64,000 nucleotides of DNA, taken from NCBI RefSeq assembly GCF_963662255.1, contig NC_085049.1, positions 29,854,142 through 29,918,141 on the forward strand, written 5' to 3'. The notes beneath the pieces were generated by a model that saw only the letters and a list, made by a program, of their open reading frames with translations, made no database searches and had not been told where the DNA came from. This document shows positions 12,701 through 27,700 of this stretch, in pieces. A program made the translations under genes and the position numbers. The DNA comes from Cinclus cinclus. Taxonomy: Eukaryota > Chordata > Aves > Passeriformes > Cinclidae. Each line of letters begins with the position of its first letter. Position 1 is the stretch's first letter.

Positions 12701-15700
12701 GATGCAGGTAAACTTCCTACTGCAGGTGGGCAAGGGATGGCTTTGCGTAGTCAGAGCAGCAGAACCAGCATGTGGCTGGACCTTTGCTGTCTCAGTTACC
12801 AGTCCCCAGTGCATTCACAGCTGAAACTCTGTGCCAGTGCCACAGCACCCAGGCACCTGACAGAGGGCAGGTGCTGGAGGGAGCCTGCAGATTTCCAGTC
12901 TTCGTAGGACAACCTGACAGCTTGCGCATCAGAGCCACTCGCAGCTCAGATCCAGCAAAGGCACAGAGTCAGGTTCAGGATTTTTACTTCTTTATATTTT
13001 TCATTGTTAGTCTGCTTGAAAATGTGGTCAGAAGGTGCATGACATCTGCCAGTGGTGCTGATGACTGTTGCTTTCTTTCTGGGAGCCAGTGGCTAGCCCT
13101 AGAAAAGTCCAGAGGGAGCTGAGAACCCCTCAGCCTGAAGGTGTTTGATCCAAGACTTTCCCTACTTGAAAAAAAAAAAAAGGCCACAACCTTTTTCTGC
13201 TTAGCGAGCATCCTGGGGCAAAAGCATACAAGTTGCAACCTTGCTCTGTGTAAACATTTGTGGAGCAGGAACCACATTCCCCATCTCCAGGTGGGTGTTC
13301 CAACCACAATGCAAGAGAGCCCTTCCTTCACAATTAATATTAAAATGTTTCACACAAGGTGGAACAGCTCTCAGAGTGTCTTGGTGGTTGGGACATGCTT
13401 CAGAGCAGTGGGTGATCTGCTTCAATCCCACTCTGGATTGAGCAGGGATGGGATGTGAACTTTTGGAACTTCCCCCTCATCTGGCAGCCTGATGAACCCT
13501 GTCCTTCGCTTCCTCTTCTACTCTTTCAAGTGCCTGCAAACAAAATGTTTCATTTGCAGGGAGCAGGAGGATTTTTTTCATTGCAGAAATGGTTTGCAGT
13601 GCTTTAAAAAAAAAAAGGCTTATTTCAAATTACATTGTTTTTTGATGGCTTTATTCTGCTGCCAGACTAAATCAGGCATTTGCAGTTCCCTGTGTCCTGC
13701 TCTGGCTGACAGCCACCATTACAAGAAGCAAATTAAATTCTTTTCTTCAGTCTGCAATAACTGGAACGTGGGCTTGCTACAGGGATGTCACACCACCCAT
13801 GTTTTGCCATTATTTCTTCACCTGTGTACTTCCTCTCTATCTTGGCATCACCTCAGAGGTAGCAGTGCTTCTGGTGCACAAAGAGAGCTTTGGGTCTATA
13901 GTAAATGGAATATTTTCTGTAACAATGGCCATTGCCAGTGTCTTTTGCTCTTCCTGAGCCTTAAGGAGAGAAGAGAAGGGATCCAGAGAAGCTGTTAGTC
14001 ATAACTGCTGTGGAGATAACATCCTTTCATGTTTTTGAAGGGTCCCAAGGGCCTGGCCGTGGGACATGGTGGTTGCTGTGCCAGACGGAAGAGGAGTGGA
14101 GGCAGGTCACAGAGAGCTTCAGAGAGAGGACTTCCCTTAGAGAGAGGCAGCTCTACAAACTCTTGAGTGAAGACTTCCTGCCGGAGATCTGCAACATGAT
14201 TGCTCAGAAGGTGAGGAGACATGACATCCTGTTTACCTCTCTTTGACCGCTTCCAAGAGCATGGATGCTTGCTGAGTGAAGGAGAGCTAAATTCAAGCAG
14301 CCTGTCAGCCCATTCTGCTCCCTGCACCTACAACCTGCAAGTGTCATGGATGCAGGGGCTGTTGAGCTTGTGGATAGGGGGAAGACTCTCCCCCATGCTG
14401 TGGCAGTGCTGAAGTCGGTGCTCGAGGTTCTGGTTCGTGGTTGCACGGCAGCACAGACAGGATGGCTGAAGGGGTTACTGTCTTCAGCCATGTTCTGTGG
14501 CCCTTTCTTGCTAGCAGGGGATTTCTGTGCTTTTGAACTGCTGTGGTTTACAGCCTGGCTTTTCTATGCAAACTGCCTGTGATTCCACTTTTACTGCCGT
14601 TTCTCTGCTGGCTCTGCTGAAGGGGCACTGGCTGCTGAGCTGTCCTAGTGAAGTCTGCTTTGAACCGGTATGTCAGAGACCCAAAACCCAAGGGTATTGT
14701 CCATCAGCTGAATGTTTTCAGGTGAGACAGATCTGGAAAGGGATCCTTCGGCTAGATGGCTTTGTAAAACAGGATCTGCAGTCAGCGTGATGTTCTTGGA
14801 TTGAGTTCAGTTTGCTTGTTTGCTACCCTTGTAAAGCTAATAGGGATTTCATGGTCACTTCTAGCCCTCAGTTTCTCCTGCCAGTGTCACTGATGTGCCC
14901 TAATTTCCTCCACTCTCTTTTTCCTTCCCTCAATTCTCAACCCTGTTTCAGGAGAAGCGTCTGCAGCGGACAGAGTTTTCTCCCAGGTGGATGTCTGACC
15001 ATCAGCCCATCAAACCAATCAAGCAGGAGGTGAGGGGGGGTGCGAGGGGGAGGACGAAGGAGGGAGGCGAGAGCAGATGCCTCCTGGGGGAAAAAATAAA
15101 CCGCAGCATCGCTATTCAGTGGGAAGGAGTCGCTTGAAAGTGGCTGTGCTGAAAGAGAGATGGGTGGTAATGCCTGTCAAAGGCAGGCTGACACCCGGGG
15201 TTTCTATGGCGAGCAGGGAGGTGCTGCCCTCTGGATCGCAGAGGTAACCGGCCTCACCACAGACCCCGCTGCAGCTGCATATGGAAATCTGCACTCAGTC
15301 TGGGGAATTCCACTTCAATGAAAGTGCTGGCACATTCGAGGCAGTTCAAAGAAAAGTTGAAGAAGGATGAGAGGGCTAGAAGAACTGGCTTACAAAGGGA
15401 AATGACAGAAATTCAGCCAAGGGGAAAACGTGAGGCTGCAAACACATGAGGGTGTAGATAGCGCCGAGGGAGAAAATGACTGATGCAGTATGGAGCTGAG
15501 CTAAGAGGGGGTCAGCTGGAAATGGAAGTCAAAATTTAGGCTGCTTAAATAAATGCTTATCAAACTGCAGCCTTGTGGGCTCAAACAGCACTTTCCATGC
15601 CTCCTCACCCTCATCTCCTCTCCACCCCATCAGTGCAACAGTACTGCTGCTGCTTGAGGGTCTGTGCAGTGAACCAGACCCAGGAAGATGACTGGAGTTA

Positions 15701-18700
15701 AATATAACCTTTTTCTTTGGTCGGGGTTATTTTTAACATAGATCAGTTTTCCGATCCACTTCACCACACAGCCCCTAACAGGCACGTGGGCACAGGCAGG
15801 ACACAGGGCAGTGAAGATGGGGGCTCTTTGAATTAGCAACTGCTACCCTGAGCAATTGGTCAGACAACACAGGATTAGCTCCAGAGGAAAAATTGTCTCA
15901 ATTCTACCACGTTGGGCCATAATCTCTCACTGTAGGTATAATGGAAACGTAGTTACCTGGTGTTTTGTCATACCCTGGGAAATCAGGCTGCAGGGAATAT
16001 GGCATGTGAGCCAGAGTCAGGGATTCCCCCAAAACAAAGGAGAAAGTACGGTTCCCTCTGCAATAAGTGTAATTACTTAGAACGGATAGATAAAAGGACA
16101 GAAGAACCTCTCATCATGCTGCAGATAAAAGCCTGCCAAGAGGAAAATAAGACCCCAGAGATGGTCAGTTTGGGGCCAGAACCACTCTCTTCAAAGCCCA
16201 CCATGCAGGAAGCACAGGGACACGTGTTTGTTCACAGGCAGCAGAAATCCCAGAGGAGGAGAGGAGTGGGAAACACATGGAGCCTGAATGATGCTAATCA
16301 GTACCGCAGGTGCTCCAGGTCTGCGGCGGCAGAGGGCTGTTAATTGCTGCCTGTGGGCCAGCGAAACGTTTCCAGAGAGCAGGGGGCCCTCCTGGCACCC
16401 GCTGTGCTGGGACACAGCGAACCAGCCAACGCCAGAGCAGTGATGCTCGCGCTGCTCCCCAGCAGGGTGTGGCAGCCGTCCCTGCCATGGGGCAGCCAGG
16501 GAAGGTGCCAGCGTGTCTGCTGGCTTGTTCCTCAAGCCAGGGTGGGCAGCCGGTGAGTCTGGAGGAGGAAACCTCAGCCTGGTGCAGGTGACCCCTTTCT
16601 CCTGGCTGCTGCTTGAGTTGGAGATGCAACAGCTCCATGCTCCATAGGCTCCTGATCCTGCGGGGGGGGGGGGGGGGGGGGGCGGGGGGGGCGCAGAATT
16701 TCTCAACAGGTGGTTCAGATTAGCTCCTCATTAAGAGCTGCCTGAGCAGCACCCTCATTAGAAGAGTGCTGTGGAAAGCTGAGCCGGGAAGGTTTGTCAG
16801 ATGAGGGGCCAGGGCACTTAGGGCACCCGTGCCTTCTGCCCCTGAAGTCTGATACCCACAGTCTGGAGAACGAAGCTAAAGGCAGAAGTTTGGCCCTTTC
16901 AGAGTCCCAGGGCCAGGGGACAGCAGTGATGTTGTGTCCTGGAGTGCTCTCTGCCGGAGGGAAGGAGGCAGTGATGCCTTGGTTGCTGTGGTTTTTATCC
17001 TCTGAGTGGGAAGGAAGCTGGAGAAGTGTCCTTTTGCCACCTCCATGGTCAGGAAGGAAGTTTAACTTGTGTTTGGTTCTTGCTTTTGTCGTTCCAATAA
17101 GTGTCTGCTTCCACCCATCCAGTGGGAGTTTACTGGTTTGTGTTTATGTATTTTTTTTAACCCTGAGTTCAGCACACTTGTCCCCAATGGACTTAGGTGG
17201 GACGCCAGGCAGAGGGTACCTCTGAAAAGTAGATTGTTTCTGTGACTGAAGTGTCTCAAATAGCCCATGCACCACTGTTGCTGCCCTGCAAGTGCTGCAG
17301 GGAGTAAGTACAACTGTGGGTGTCTACTGCAGTCCTTGGGGCTCACTACACTGTGTTTGTGGTTTCTGCTTTTCTCTTTTCTTTGCTGTCTAGATCTGGT
17401 AGGAATGACACCCTCTCCTTTGTTTAAAAGTGCTTTGTTGATGTCATATTTGTGGTGGGTTGATCTGGAGCGTGATGTGGATCCTGTGTCATGCCATTAA
17501 AGCACAGGGTGCTGAGTATGCCCTGCAGCCTTGGAGAGGTCCTGGTTTGAGCACTGCAGCTTGGATGTTGTGTTCCTGTTTCCGTAGGACATGAATGGTG
17601 GAAATTCTATTAACTAAGGGAAGGTCTCATCTGTGTACCAACAATCAAAACGATTGTAATGCCAGGCTGGCTTACATCTACTGGTTTGAGAACGCAAAGG
17701 CTGATGGTCACATCCTCATTAAAATATCTTGGCATATCAAGTTTGGTGGTTGGTTCCTGCTCACCTCTTTCTCTTACTGCAGAATCTGACTCTTTTGGTT
17801 CCTATGGCAATTTGAAGATTTATCAAGAAACTCAGAGAGAAACTGTGTGACAGTGATCAGGAACAGGTCTGAAATGAAGTTGTTTGCAGCTCATGAGTAG
17901 CAAATCACATGGCAGAGCCTTTAAGAAAGGGCTATAAAAATAAATCAGAAGTGGAAATATAGAGATCAATTCTCTAGGTACTTGACCTTGTCATAGTACA
18001 ATTCTGAGCATCCTGGTGTTTGGATATTGATCAGGGAGGAAAGGTCTGAGAGAACTGGAATAATCATTCCAGGGAACTGAAATGATTGCTTTATAAGAAA
18101 ATATTTAATCTACCTGTAGAAATGTGGGAGCATTTTATGAGTGTCTGAGGAAGTCCATAAGGTAAAAGACTGGAATGTGACTGAAGAAAAGGAGAATTTA
18201 TGCTCACCCAGAAGAGCATAACTATGAATATGTGGTTGGAATGAGGGGTTGAGAAACAAAATTTAAACTGATTATCAGGAGAAGCTGGCTAATCTCAAGG
18301 CACCTGAACTCACAGAATGATTTCCCTAGGAAAGAGATAGACAAAGTAAAGTAATGACATTTTGAAAAAGATATAAAATGGAAAGGAAGAGAATGGTTCC
18401 ATCATGGTGAGATGTAGCTCTGGGTTTCCCCTTAAAGGATCAGCACAGAATAGGTTGTTCTTATTGACCAATTTGTCCCTAAATGCAGGGTATGGTCCTA
18501 ACTTTTACAAGAGTCCCATGACCCTCTCTTGGACACTTCTCTTTGACTGTTGGTGGTTGAAGCATAATTCTCTTAATATGTTGTTTCTGCTGGAGATGAT
18601 GCATGGTGCTCATCTACAGAGAGCTGGAGTGGGAGTTTGTAGGGCAGCCCAGGGCTTTGTAGGGGAAGGGGAGAGAGAGGGAGAATGAATGTACAGTGAA

Positions 18701-21700
18701 GCCAGACAACATTTCTAGGCGTTCATCGAAACACCCCCCCAGGTTCAATTCCTGGGCAATGAAACAAGGACAAAATAGTAATTGTGGTGCCGGCATATTT
18801 AGGGTTTTTTTCCTGGGGATTAATAATGGGTCTGGAGAAGTTGATGGTTTGAGCAGCAGCCAGCGGACCCTGGCTGATTGCTAATCCTCAGGAAATGCCT
18901 TCTGCCTAAGTGGTGGCTGCTGGTTATTCCCTGAAAAATGAAGTTGGAGCAAACTGTGTGTACATTGTTCTTCCCTGGTTGATATTCCCTGCTGATAAGG
19001 CACACATATCTTGGTCACAGGGCTAGGAGTGGTTGGTGGATGACTGATACATTTGTCTTATAATTAAATTAAGGTTATGCAGATAATTCTACACTTCATA
19101 TACATACCTCATACTTTATTGGAGAAATAGGAGCAGGCGGTCCCTGGTCTGGGAAGCCTGCAGTCTTAAGTAGGATCAAACACAGGCTTGCAGCCTGCTG
19201 GCAGTGGGGAGGTGAGAAAGTGGGGCAATAAAGAGCCAGGTGTCCTTGAATGAGAGAACTGGTTTTGGGACCCAGCAGGAAAACGTCCAAACAACCCAAC
19301 GACGGCCAGATCAGGGGAGATTGGCACACAGAAATTTTGAACAGGAAAGAAAAACATTCCTAATGATACCTTGATGCAAGGCTGTACCAGACGCTTTTCC
19401 TGTTGAAGTATTCTGTGTTTTGCAGCAGAGACAGGTTTGGCAAAGTAGTTCTTTTTTTCTCACACTTGCAGTCAGAGCTCTGCTAGCTGGAAGAGGTAGA
19501 AGTGTTGTGTAAGGGTGTCAACAGCCTGAATCCTTTGCCCAGAAGGGAATAGAAATGGGCATGGTGCATCCCTGACAGAATGGAAACTTGTCTAACCCAC
19601 TGCTTCTCCTTCCATTGTCCTTGTATAAATAGGATTGCGTTGCTTGACGAATAACTTCCCTTTTCATGTTGCTTTTCATCTAGGAAACCATACATACAAA
19701 TCCATTTTTTCCCCCTTTTTTTTTTTACTCACAGTCATTCATTGTAGGTGTGCTTTAATACTTCCTCAAAGTAAACCTGCCTCTGCTGGGCTTCGGTAAG
19801 CCAGTGCATTACAGTTTTTGGTACATCATTCTGTTACAGGTAACCCCAAATGTGCTGAGCTCAATGGAGAAGCAGAGGCGCAGAGAGGAAGAAGAGGAAC
19901 GCCAGATCCTTATAGCAGTGCAGAAGAGGGAGCAGGAGCAGCTGCTAAAGGAGGAGAGGAAGAGGGAGATGGAGGAGAAGGTCAAAGCAGTGGAAGGTAA
20001 TGTGTGGCCAGTGTGAAGCAGAAGTGGAGGCTTTCAAAGTCAAGACTGAGGTCTTGAATTAAAGTCTGCCATTTGCATTCCTCCCCTGCCAGACTTGCTA
20101 ATGAGAATATTTTCTTGCACCTACCTCTGATAAATTGGTCTGACTGTAGGTTTTTTTCCTTTGTCCTCTCAGTGTTGGTGGCTCTTCTCTAGGGTACCTT
20201 TAGAGTGTGTTGTCTTCTTCAAATAGTGCTAATTTTCTTCCTTACCCCAGCTGTACATTTTTTTCTCTTTTGCTATTCATGTTGTTTCTTGGTTCTGTCT
20301 CCCCACTTGCCTCATCATGATTTCTGTGTGCAAGATTAGCTGACTTTGCTCTCACTGGACAGCATTTCATTCTTTTGGCCCAATGAATGATGAAATAATT
20401 TCCTTTGAGGAGAAAGGAAATGGGATAACATGGGATTACAAGGGTAGTATTTTTATATTGCTAGTGGCCTTATCAATTGGAGAGCTAAAGATGAAGGCAC
20501 CAGGCTACACAGAGCACCAGAAGTGGCAATTTCAAGTGTTGGTCTAAAATGTTTGTGGTTATGAATTAAATGGTTTTTTTAAGCTGTTCTGGAACAAAAC
20601 AGTTGTGTTTAATACATCAGATCAAGGCACAGACAGCAGGCAGTCAGCCAGTACATGTAGGTGTGGATGTCAGAGCAAGCTCATTTCTGACCACCTTCTC
20701 TCTGTTGGCCTCCCTTATGGGGGATTCCTTTAGCTGCTGCTTTAGCCACAGTGACTGGCTGGGCTGTTGTAGATGTTCAGAAAGGCTGAACATCCTCAGA
20801 AAACTCTGGCAATATGGGGCAATATCAGTATCATGAGTCCCAAAGTGGATAAAGAATCAGAAAAGGAAAAAAAATACTCATTTCATACAAACATTGTAAA
20901 CTTTCCAAAATGAAACAGTTTGCTCCCAGATGTTTGGTAGGAGGCCAGATGTTATCTAAGAATAGCTTCTTTTACCTGCTTGCCTTTCTGACCTTTAGAA
21001 AAACCAATTACTTCTTTGGCCTTCGTGTATTCCTGGTTGCTAGTCCTAGCTAATCAGGTGCTTTAAACTGAGACTCATCCAGCTTCCATATCTGCCACAG
21101 ATATCTGTTTCCTTTGGCAAATTGCATATTCTCTGTGGTTTAATGCTTAATCTCTATAGAAAAAATTAGTCTTGAAGTTCCACAAGAGCGTCAAAGATAA
21201 ATGTTCTTGTAAAATAGTTTTGTTTTGGTATAAACCACTTCCTTTTCTGGGTAAATGCAGTCATTACATCATCAGATTCAAAGGCACCAGAGTCATGCAA
21301 AGAAACTGGCATGAGGCTGAGAAGTAACCTCTTTTAAGCCAAGGTAGTGTACATTCATGCTTTTACTGGCAGAGGTTCTTTAATTTTGTTTCGTGCAGTT
21401 TCTTTCAGTTAGTTTAAACTCCTCCCTAGTCCATTTAGGCTTAGTTAGAAGAAGTCTCCTTTTAAGCTGATGCAAAAGCTGTTTGCAAAGGTTATGCTGA
21501 CTAGTTCAGTTGAATCACTATGATATTTTTTATCCCTAGAACCAGCAGCTATTCAGGTAAAATTGCCTTCTTAATGATTTTTTCCTTAGTGCCAAGCACA
21601 CCACCACTAGCATTTGCTGTCGTGACAGCTCTTATGATGGAGAGGAAGTGATTTGAAAATTATGTCATTTGTTTTACTTGGTTCAGACTTGTTAAAACTG

Positions 21701-24700
21701 GACATCCGACAACAGAAATTTTAGAGTAACAAAGCTTTTCTTCTAATTGTCAGTCCATTTGGAATATAATATTAATTTTATATGGCCTTCTGTAGAGGAG
21801 AGATGTGAATTATCTTCTCTGTGATGAATTGTACCTTCTTCTCAGTTTTGGATGCTATTCCTGTTTTTGCATCACAGTCCTGTTTCCAGCCCGAGATTGC
21901 ACTTCCCCCAACTCCAACAGGTAGCAAGTTTCCTGCTGGGCCCATCTGTACTCTCCCGAATTTCTAAGTTAAGGCAACTTTCTAGATTTCTACCACAACA
22001 GCAGGTTAGAGTTTCTCAGTTCTCTTTCCAGATGCTGCTTCAACATAATCTCTCACATATATGACTTTCTAGCTGGTCGAGGTACTTTTTAGGGAATTAT
22101 TTAGATTTTGGAAGTTGCTGGGTAGTACTTGACCCAGGCCAACAGTATGAGAATGAGCTCTGACAATGATCCTGAACACCCTGTGCTAATCGCTAGCTGT
22201 GGTAGAGGCTCCTGCTATTAATCCTGACTGAGACCTGATCCCAGAGTAGTACTCCTTGATCCTGTCAGTTTACCAGGTCAGATCCTTGGCAGACGTTGGT
22301 GGATTTCTAAAATCTACCCGATCTTTACCTCTTGGCTGCTGTTGTCATGAGATTTTCCGTTTGCTGCCCAAATCAAATAATCACTTCATGTTCTCCTCAG
22401 CTTTATCACTTAGGCATCCATTCCAATGCTGTCTAAGGATTGCTAATTTCATGAAACAAGCATGAATTCTGATCAGTGCTTGGACAGACTCGGATATTCT
22501 CTGTTACCTGAAATTGGGTGTTGGACTTTTGGTCATGCAGTTCTCTTAGATTCTGTAGGACACTTTAGATGCAAGTCCTCTAATCCTGACTTTTCTGACA
22601 GGAAAATTGCTCTTTCTTTTACCAGTCTTTGACATATCTGCTATTGTATGTCTCTACAAACACTCACCTTGTAGCTATTCCTACTTTTCTTGTACTCTCA
22701 ACCCCCATCTGAAATTTGTTTTCAACTGACTTTCAACTTTCCACCAGAGCTGGTACCTCTTGAGTAGTTGGCATTTTCCAATTAGAGGGTGTTAGCCAAG
22801 TCTCCCTCATCTTTCTTTCACTCTGGGTGTTCCCTGATGTGGCCTGTTCCTGTGACATCTCTCCCTTAATATTAACAGAATTCTGCTCCTACAAAATGTT
22901 GGTCCAACCACAGGTGTTTCGCAAGTGAAATGAATTCAGATTTCCTATAAGAAAAAGGAAATGAGGTTTATAAAAGCCCATAAACTTTCTATTATGAAGC
23001 AGTCTGTTAGCCAGCTGTCTGGTTGCAAACCACAAGTTATATTACCAGCATTGCTTCTTCCCATGTCTCACTTCTTTAAACGAAAACTGTCCCAGTGGCC
23101 CTCGTGTGTGGCAACTTGCTCGCTCTGGCTGCTGGCCATGAAGACCTACCTGAGCAATCTTCCCAAAGCCAGCCATGGAGGATAATAATGACTCCAGTTA
23201 CTCATTGCCACTCAGCTGGTAGAACTTCCCTTGGCACTGCTCTTCATCCCATTCAGTGCAAAGGCAGCTGCCTCAAGTTCACCTACCTGAGGTGAAGCCC
23301 CTAAAGGAATAAACAGATAAAGAGAACAATAAGCCAGCTCTTTCCACCGTGCTGAGCTGTGCCTAGGGCTGGGTGTTGAACTTTCCTCTTTGTGCCACAC
23401 CACTTCTGGAAGTCGCCTAAGGCGGCATCTGTGTCAGAGTGGTGCTTCAAAATTGGTGATTGTAACCAAGTGGGGATGATGAGGAGTGTTGATGGTTCAC
23501 TGTATTCTCACCTCACCTGTTCCTGGGCTTGCTTTTGCTGAAAGAGCAAGACCATCTCCCTGGAGTACTTGAGAGGAATACTGCAGAAGTACCTTCTGTT
23601 TCTCTGCAAGATGTAGGCAAGGAGTACTAAGTGGTTTTTAATCTCTTCCCACTGCAGAACGGGCCAGGAGGAGGAAACTTCGCGAAGAGCGGGCCTGGCT
23701 GCTGGCGCAGGGAAAGGAGCTCCCCCCTGAGCTTTCCCACTTGGATCCCAGTTCCCCTGCCAGGGAAGAGCGAAGGACCAAGGATATGTAAGTGCACAAT
23801 GGGGCATTGCAGCACACACAAGTGTACTGAAGCAGTAATTATGGTGAGGAGAGGAGTGTGATCATCCACAGGAATGCAGAGGGAAAAGTGAGGTTGGAAA
23901 ACAGTGAGAGGAGTAAGCTGAGAAACATCTGGGATTGGTCTATATGAGAGGAGTGTTTGTGATGAAGCCTGTTTGCCAGCATTATGGCACTGCATGGGTG
24001 GAAGGGAAGTTGAAGTACAGAGCATGTACCTCAGTCTGCGTATTCACTGTGGTGCTTCTTATTACAGCTTTGAACTGGATGATGAGTTCACAGCCATGTA
24101 CAAAGGTTAGTCCCACCTCAGCTTTCTCAAAGTGAAATACTTCTATGTGTGTGTGAGTGTAACCATTCACCTTTCTCTTGCTACTGCCAGTTCTAGATGT
24201 GGTGAAGGCTCACAAAGACTCTTGGCCCTTCTTGGAGCCCGTTGATGAATCGTATGCTCCCAACTACTACCAGATCATTAAGGTATGGAAAGTGGCCCAG
24301 CCATCTTGACTGATGCACTGTGTTGACTGGGATGCAGTTTTCTGGAGGTGTTTTGAAGTTATATGGGCTGTATTACTCTTACAGTCAATTTCCATGATTC
24401 TGGCAGTCCCTTCTTAAGAGTCAGGAAAACCAAAGATGGATGGCTGCCTCTCTGGAGAGCATCCTCTGCTGCCCATGCCCTCTCTGACCTCTAACTTTGT
24501 AAGCCCCACTAAGTTTTCTGTAGCTGAAGGGAAGTTTGATTGTGTTCCAGGCCCCCATGGATATCTCTAGCATGGAGAAGAAGTTGAATGGAGGTCAATA
24601 CTGCACCAAGGATGAGTTTGTGGGTGATATGAAGACCATGTTCAGGAACTGTCTTAAGTACAATGGTGAAGGCAGCGGTAAGAGCAGTAAGATGCTATAT

Positions 24701-27700
24701 TTGTCTATTTGCATTGCCAAAGCAAGCAGTGCCCTCTTCCTCCTAACCAGTGTTTGATTTGTGCTTCTTCTCTTTCAGGATATTTTTGGGAAACCAGATG
24801 AAAGAGCAATAGTTACTGAGACCTGCATTGGGTTTTAGTGAGGCTTTTAGCACAGTTTGGTCATGCTGAATTGGGGCATGCATGGCATACTAAGGACTGC
24901 CATGTTGGTAGATGGTGAAGGCAGAACACACAAAGAGAAGAGAGTGTTTCTTTCTGAGCTCATTCCTTCATGTGCTTATGTGTGCCAGTGTGCCCCTTTT
25001 TCTCATAGTAACTAATATAGGCTTTGAAAAGCATTGGGAGTCTGGTTAACTCCCCGTGTTTCTTGAGTACCACAGGAAAGTGAGGAGTGAAGAATGCCTG
25101 TCCTTTCCATAGAAAATGTAGCTTTTAAGTTCCTTGGCTATTGAAAGAACAACATGGGTGTGCAAATGGGAAGTCCTGGGTTTAATTGCCATGCCACTGT
25201 GTTGACTTAATTAAGAAAGATAAGAAATTAGTTTCTTAAGAAATCAGTTCCCATATGGTGGGTCATCACTGCAGACTGTCTTACCAGCAATACCTGGTGA
25301 GAAAGGGAGAGCAACATTAAGAACAGATCAGCTTGTTGCTGTTGGCTGCAAGTGAAAGCATACCTGCACTTCCACTGGGAGAGCTCTGTTCCTCAAGGAA
25401 TTTCAGGGTTAGTTTAGGGGAAACAACTGGAAAGTCACTTACTTTAAGGTCTTGTCACCAACACCTCTCACATGTCTTTTCTTTCCTATCCACTCAAAAA
25501 GTAAAGGCTCATCTCAGCAGAACTGTCCCGTGGAAATGATGCAGTGGGGACACGGGTGTTGGCAATAGCTTTTGTGTCAGGATCAGCAAGTGCTTTGGAA
25601 ACTACACGGATAAATGTTTGCTGATTTTCCTGTCTTGTGGCCCACAACAGAGATCTGAACGAGTCCAAGAAAAGCCTCTGAAAGCAATCAAATAGCATTG
25701 CTGGAAGTTCACATTTGTTCTCTCAGCACTCTTGCTGGCTAAATGCAAGTCACACATCTCTGTGAGCAGAGGTGGTGCTCCTCCTAATGTAATTTTTGGC
25801 ACTAGGCTGGAACACTGAGTTAATGCTGACTCTGCAGGCCCTGCTGCCCATGGTACTTTGTCATGCCTGTGTGCCTGTCCTCTGGTGGGGTTACTGAACA
25901 GAACTGATGCTGTGTTGCTTATGGGGTTTAGAAACCAAAGCCAACTAGTTAGGAACAAAAGTCCTCCTTGGAGAAATGTGGCAGAGGGGAGATGATTTAT
26001 CTGATGCTGCATAATTGCTTAATTGTTTCTCTCTATGAGGCACTGACATTCTTGGGGGTTTTTGACTGCAGAATACACAAAGATGGCTTACAACTTGGAG
26101 AGGTGTTTCCATCGGGCAATGATGAAGCACTTCCCTGGGGAAGATGGAGACACGGATGAGGAGTTTTGGATCAGAGAGGACGGGAGACGAGAGAAGAGGA
26201 GCCGGCGGACTGGCCGCTCTGGCACAGGCAGTGTCTGGACTCGATCACGAGACCCAGATGGGCCTGGCAAGAGACAGCAACGCCTGGAAAATGGAGGAAA
26301 ACCTCCGCCGTATCGAGCTACTACCAGGGCTCCTGCTTCCTCCTCCTCTTCCTCTTCCTCCTCCTTCTCTTCATCCTCTGTAGATGACCCAAGTGGCAAC
26401 CCAACGCAGACTGCTCGAGAAGTGGGCCCTTCCAATGGTCGAGGCTTCCCACGCTCCCTGCAGTATGGCGGCATGCCCAGCCCTGTGCCACATCCTGGGC
26501 AGATGGTAAGGAGCAGTGCCTGCTGTCCTTTGTCTATTGGGGGGAGGGAGGGAGGTAAGGGGGAAGAAAACTTCCCGCTGTGGAATCCTTAGTGTGTGTC
26601 AGGAACTTTTTCCCAGACATAAAGGGTCAGAGCTATGGTTCCTCCAAGTGAAGCTTTTCAGCCCTTAGATTTAAACTGGTGTAATTTAAGTCTTTGCCAC
26701 ATTAGTTGGGGGCAGTCTCCTAATGTTTCCCATTGCTGGCATGTCCCAGTGTAGGCTTGAACAAACTGATTCTCCCATTTCTCTTCTCTTCTTGGAGAGT
26801 AACCCCAGTGTGCATGGAAAGCTGTAACATTGCTTCCCTTACCCCCCAGTTTATGAAGCTGAACAAGCTGGTCTTCTTTTGTCTCAATTGTTTACAGATG
26901 CCTGGTAACTTTGTGCCATCTGTGTACTACTGCATTTCGTGCCTTGAGTATTTATAAAAGCAGTAAACTAAATCAAACAAAGGCCACCCTGGACTGCAGC
27001 AGTGACCTATCTTTAGCCCAACGTTTCTTCTCTGAATGCCACCTGTTCTGCCTCCCTTCTAGGCTGCTCCTCACCCATCTTTCACTGCCTTTTCCATTTT
27101 AACCAGTGGTAGCTTGTGGTGTGATGCATCTGCTGTTCCCCTGAGATCCAGGCTATCCCTTGCCCTTTTAGCTAGAGATCAAACAGAATTTTTAGTGATT
27201 CTTGTGCTTCAGATAGTGGGAGGCAGTAGGAGAGCTGAAGGCATTTAATATTTTGAAGGAAATCCAGCACATTCCCTGTTGTCTTCCTGAATCCATATTC
27301 TTGTGGTCCATTCCTCTTCTTGAAGCAAACCACTGCCTCCTGAAGTCTTCTTGCTTGCTCCCTAGTATTCAGGTGGCGAGTGTATTGCAGCCTTAAGTTC
27401 AGGGATGAGTGGCTGAGGTGTGACAGAGTAGCTTTTATAAGGATATGTCACCTCCTGGAAGAGAGTGTACAGGTTTTCCATGGTACCTCCAAAACAGTCT
27501 GGCTGCTTATTCGTGTGGTTACTCCAGCCTTGGCTTTTCCCCTCCCCTGTAGTATTTCTGCTGCTTTTATGCACTTCACAAATTGTTTTATTTCTCTCCC
27601 TACACCCCTCCCCATCCTTCAGAGACCAGCGGTGCCAGGAACATTTGGTCCTTTGTGTGGCTCTGATCCCACAAAACTGTACGGCTCTCCGCGAGTGCCT

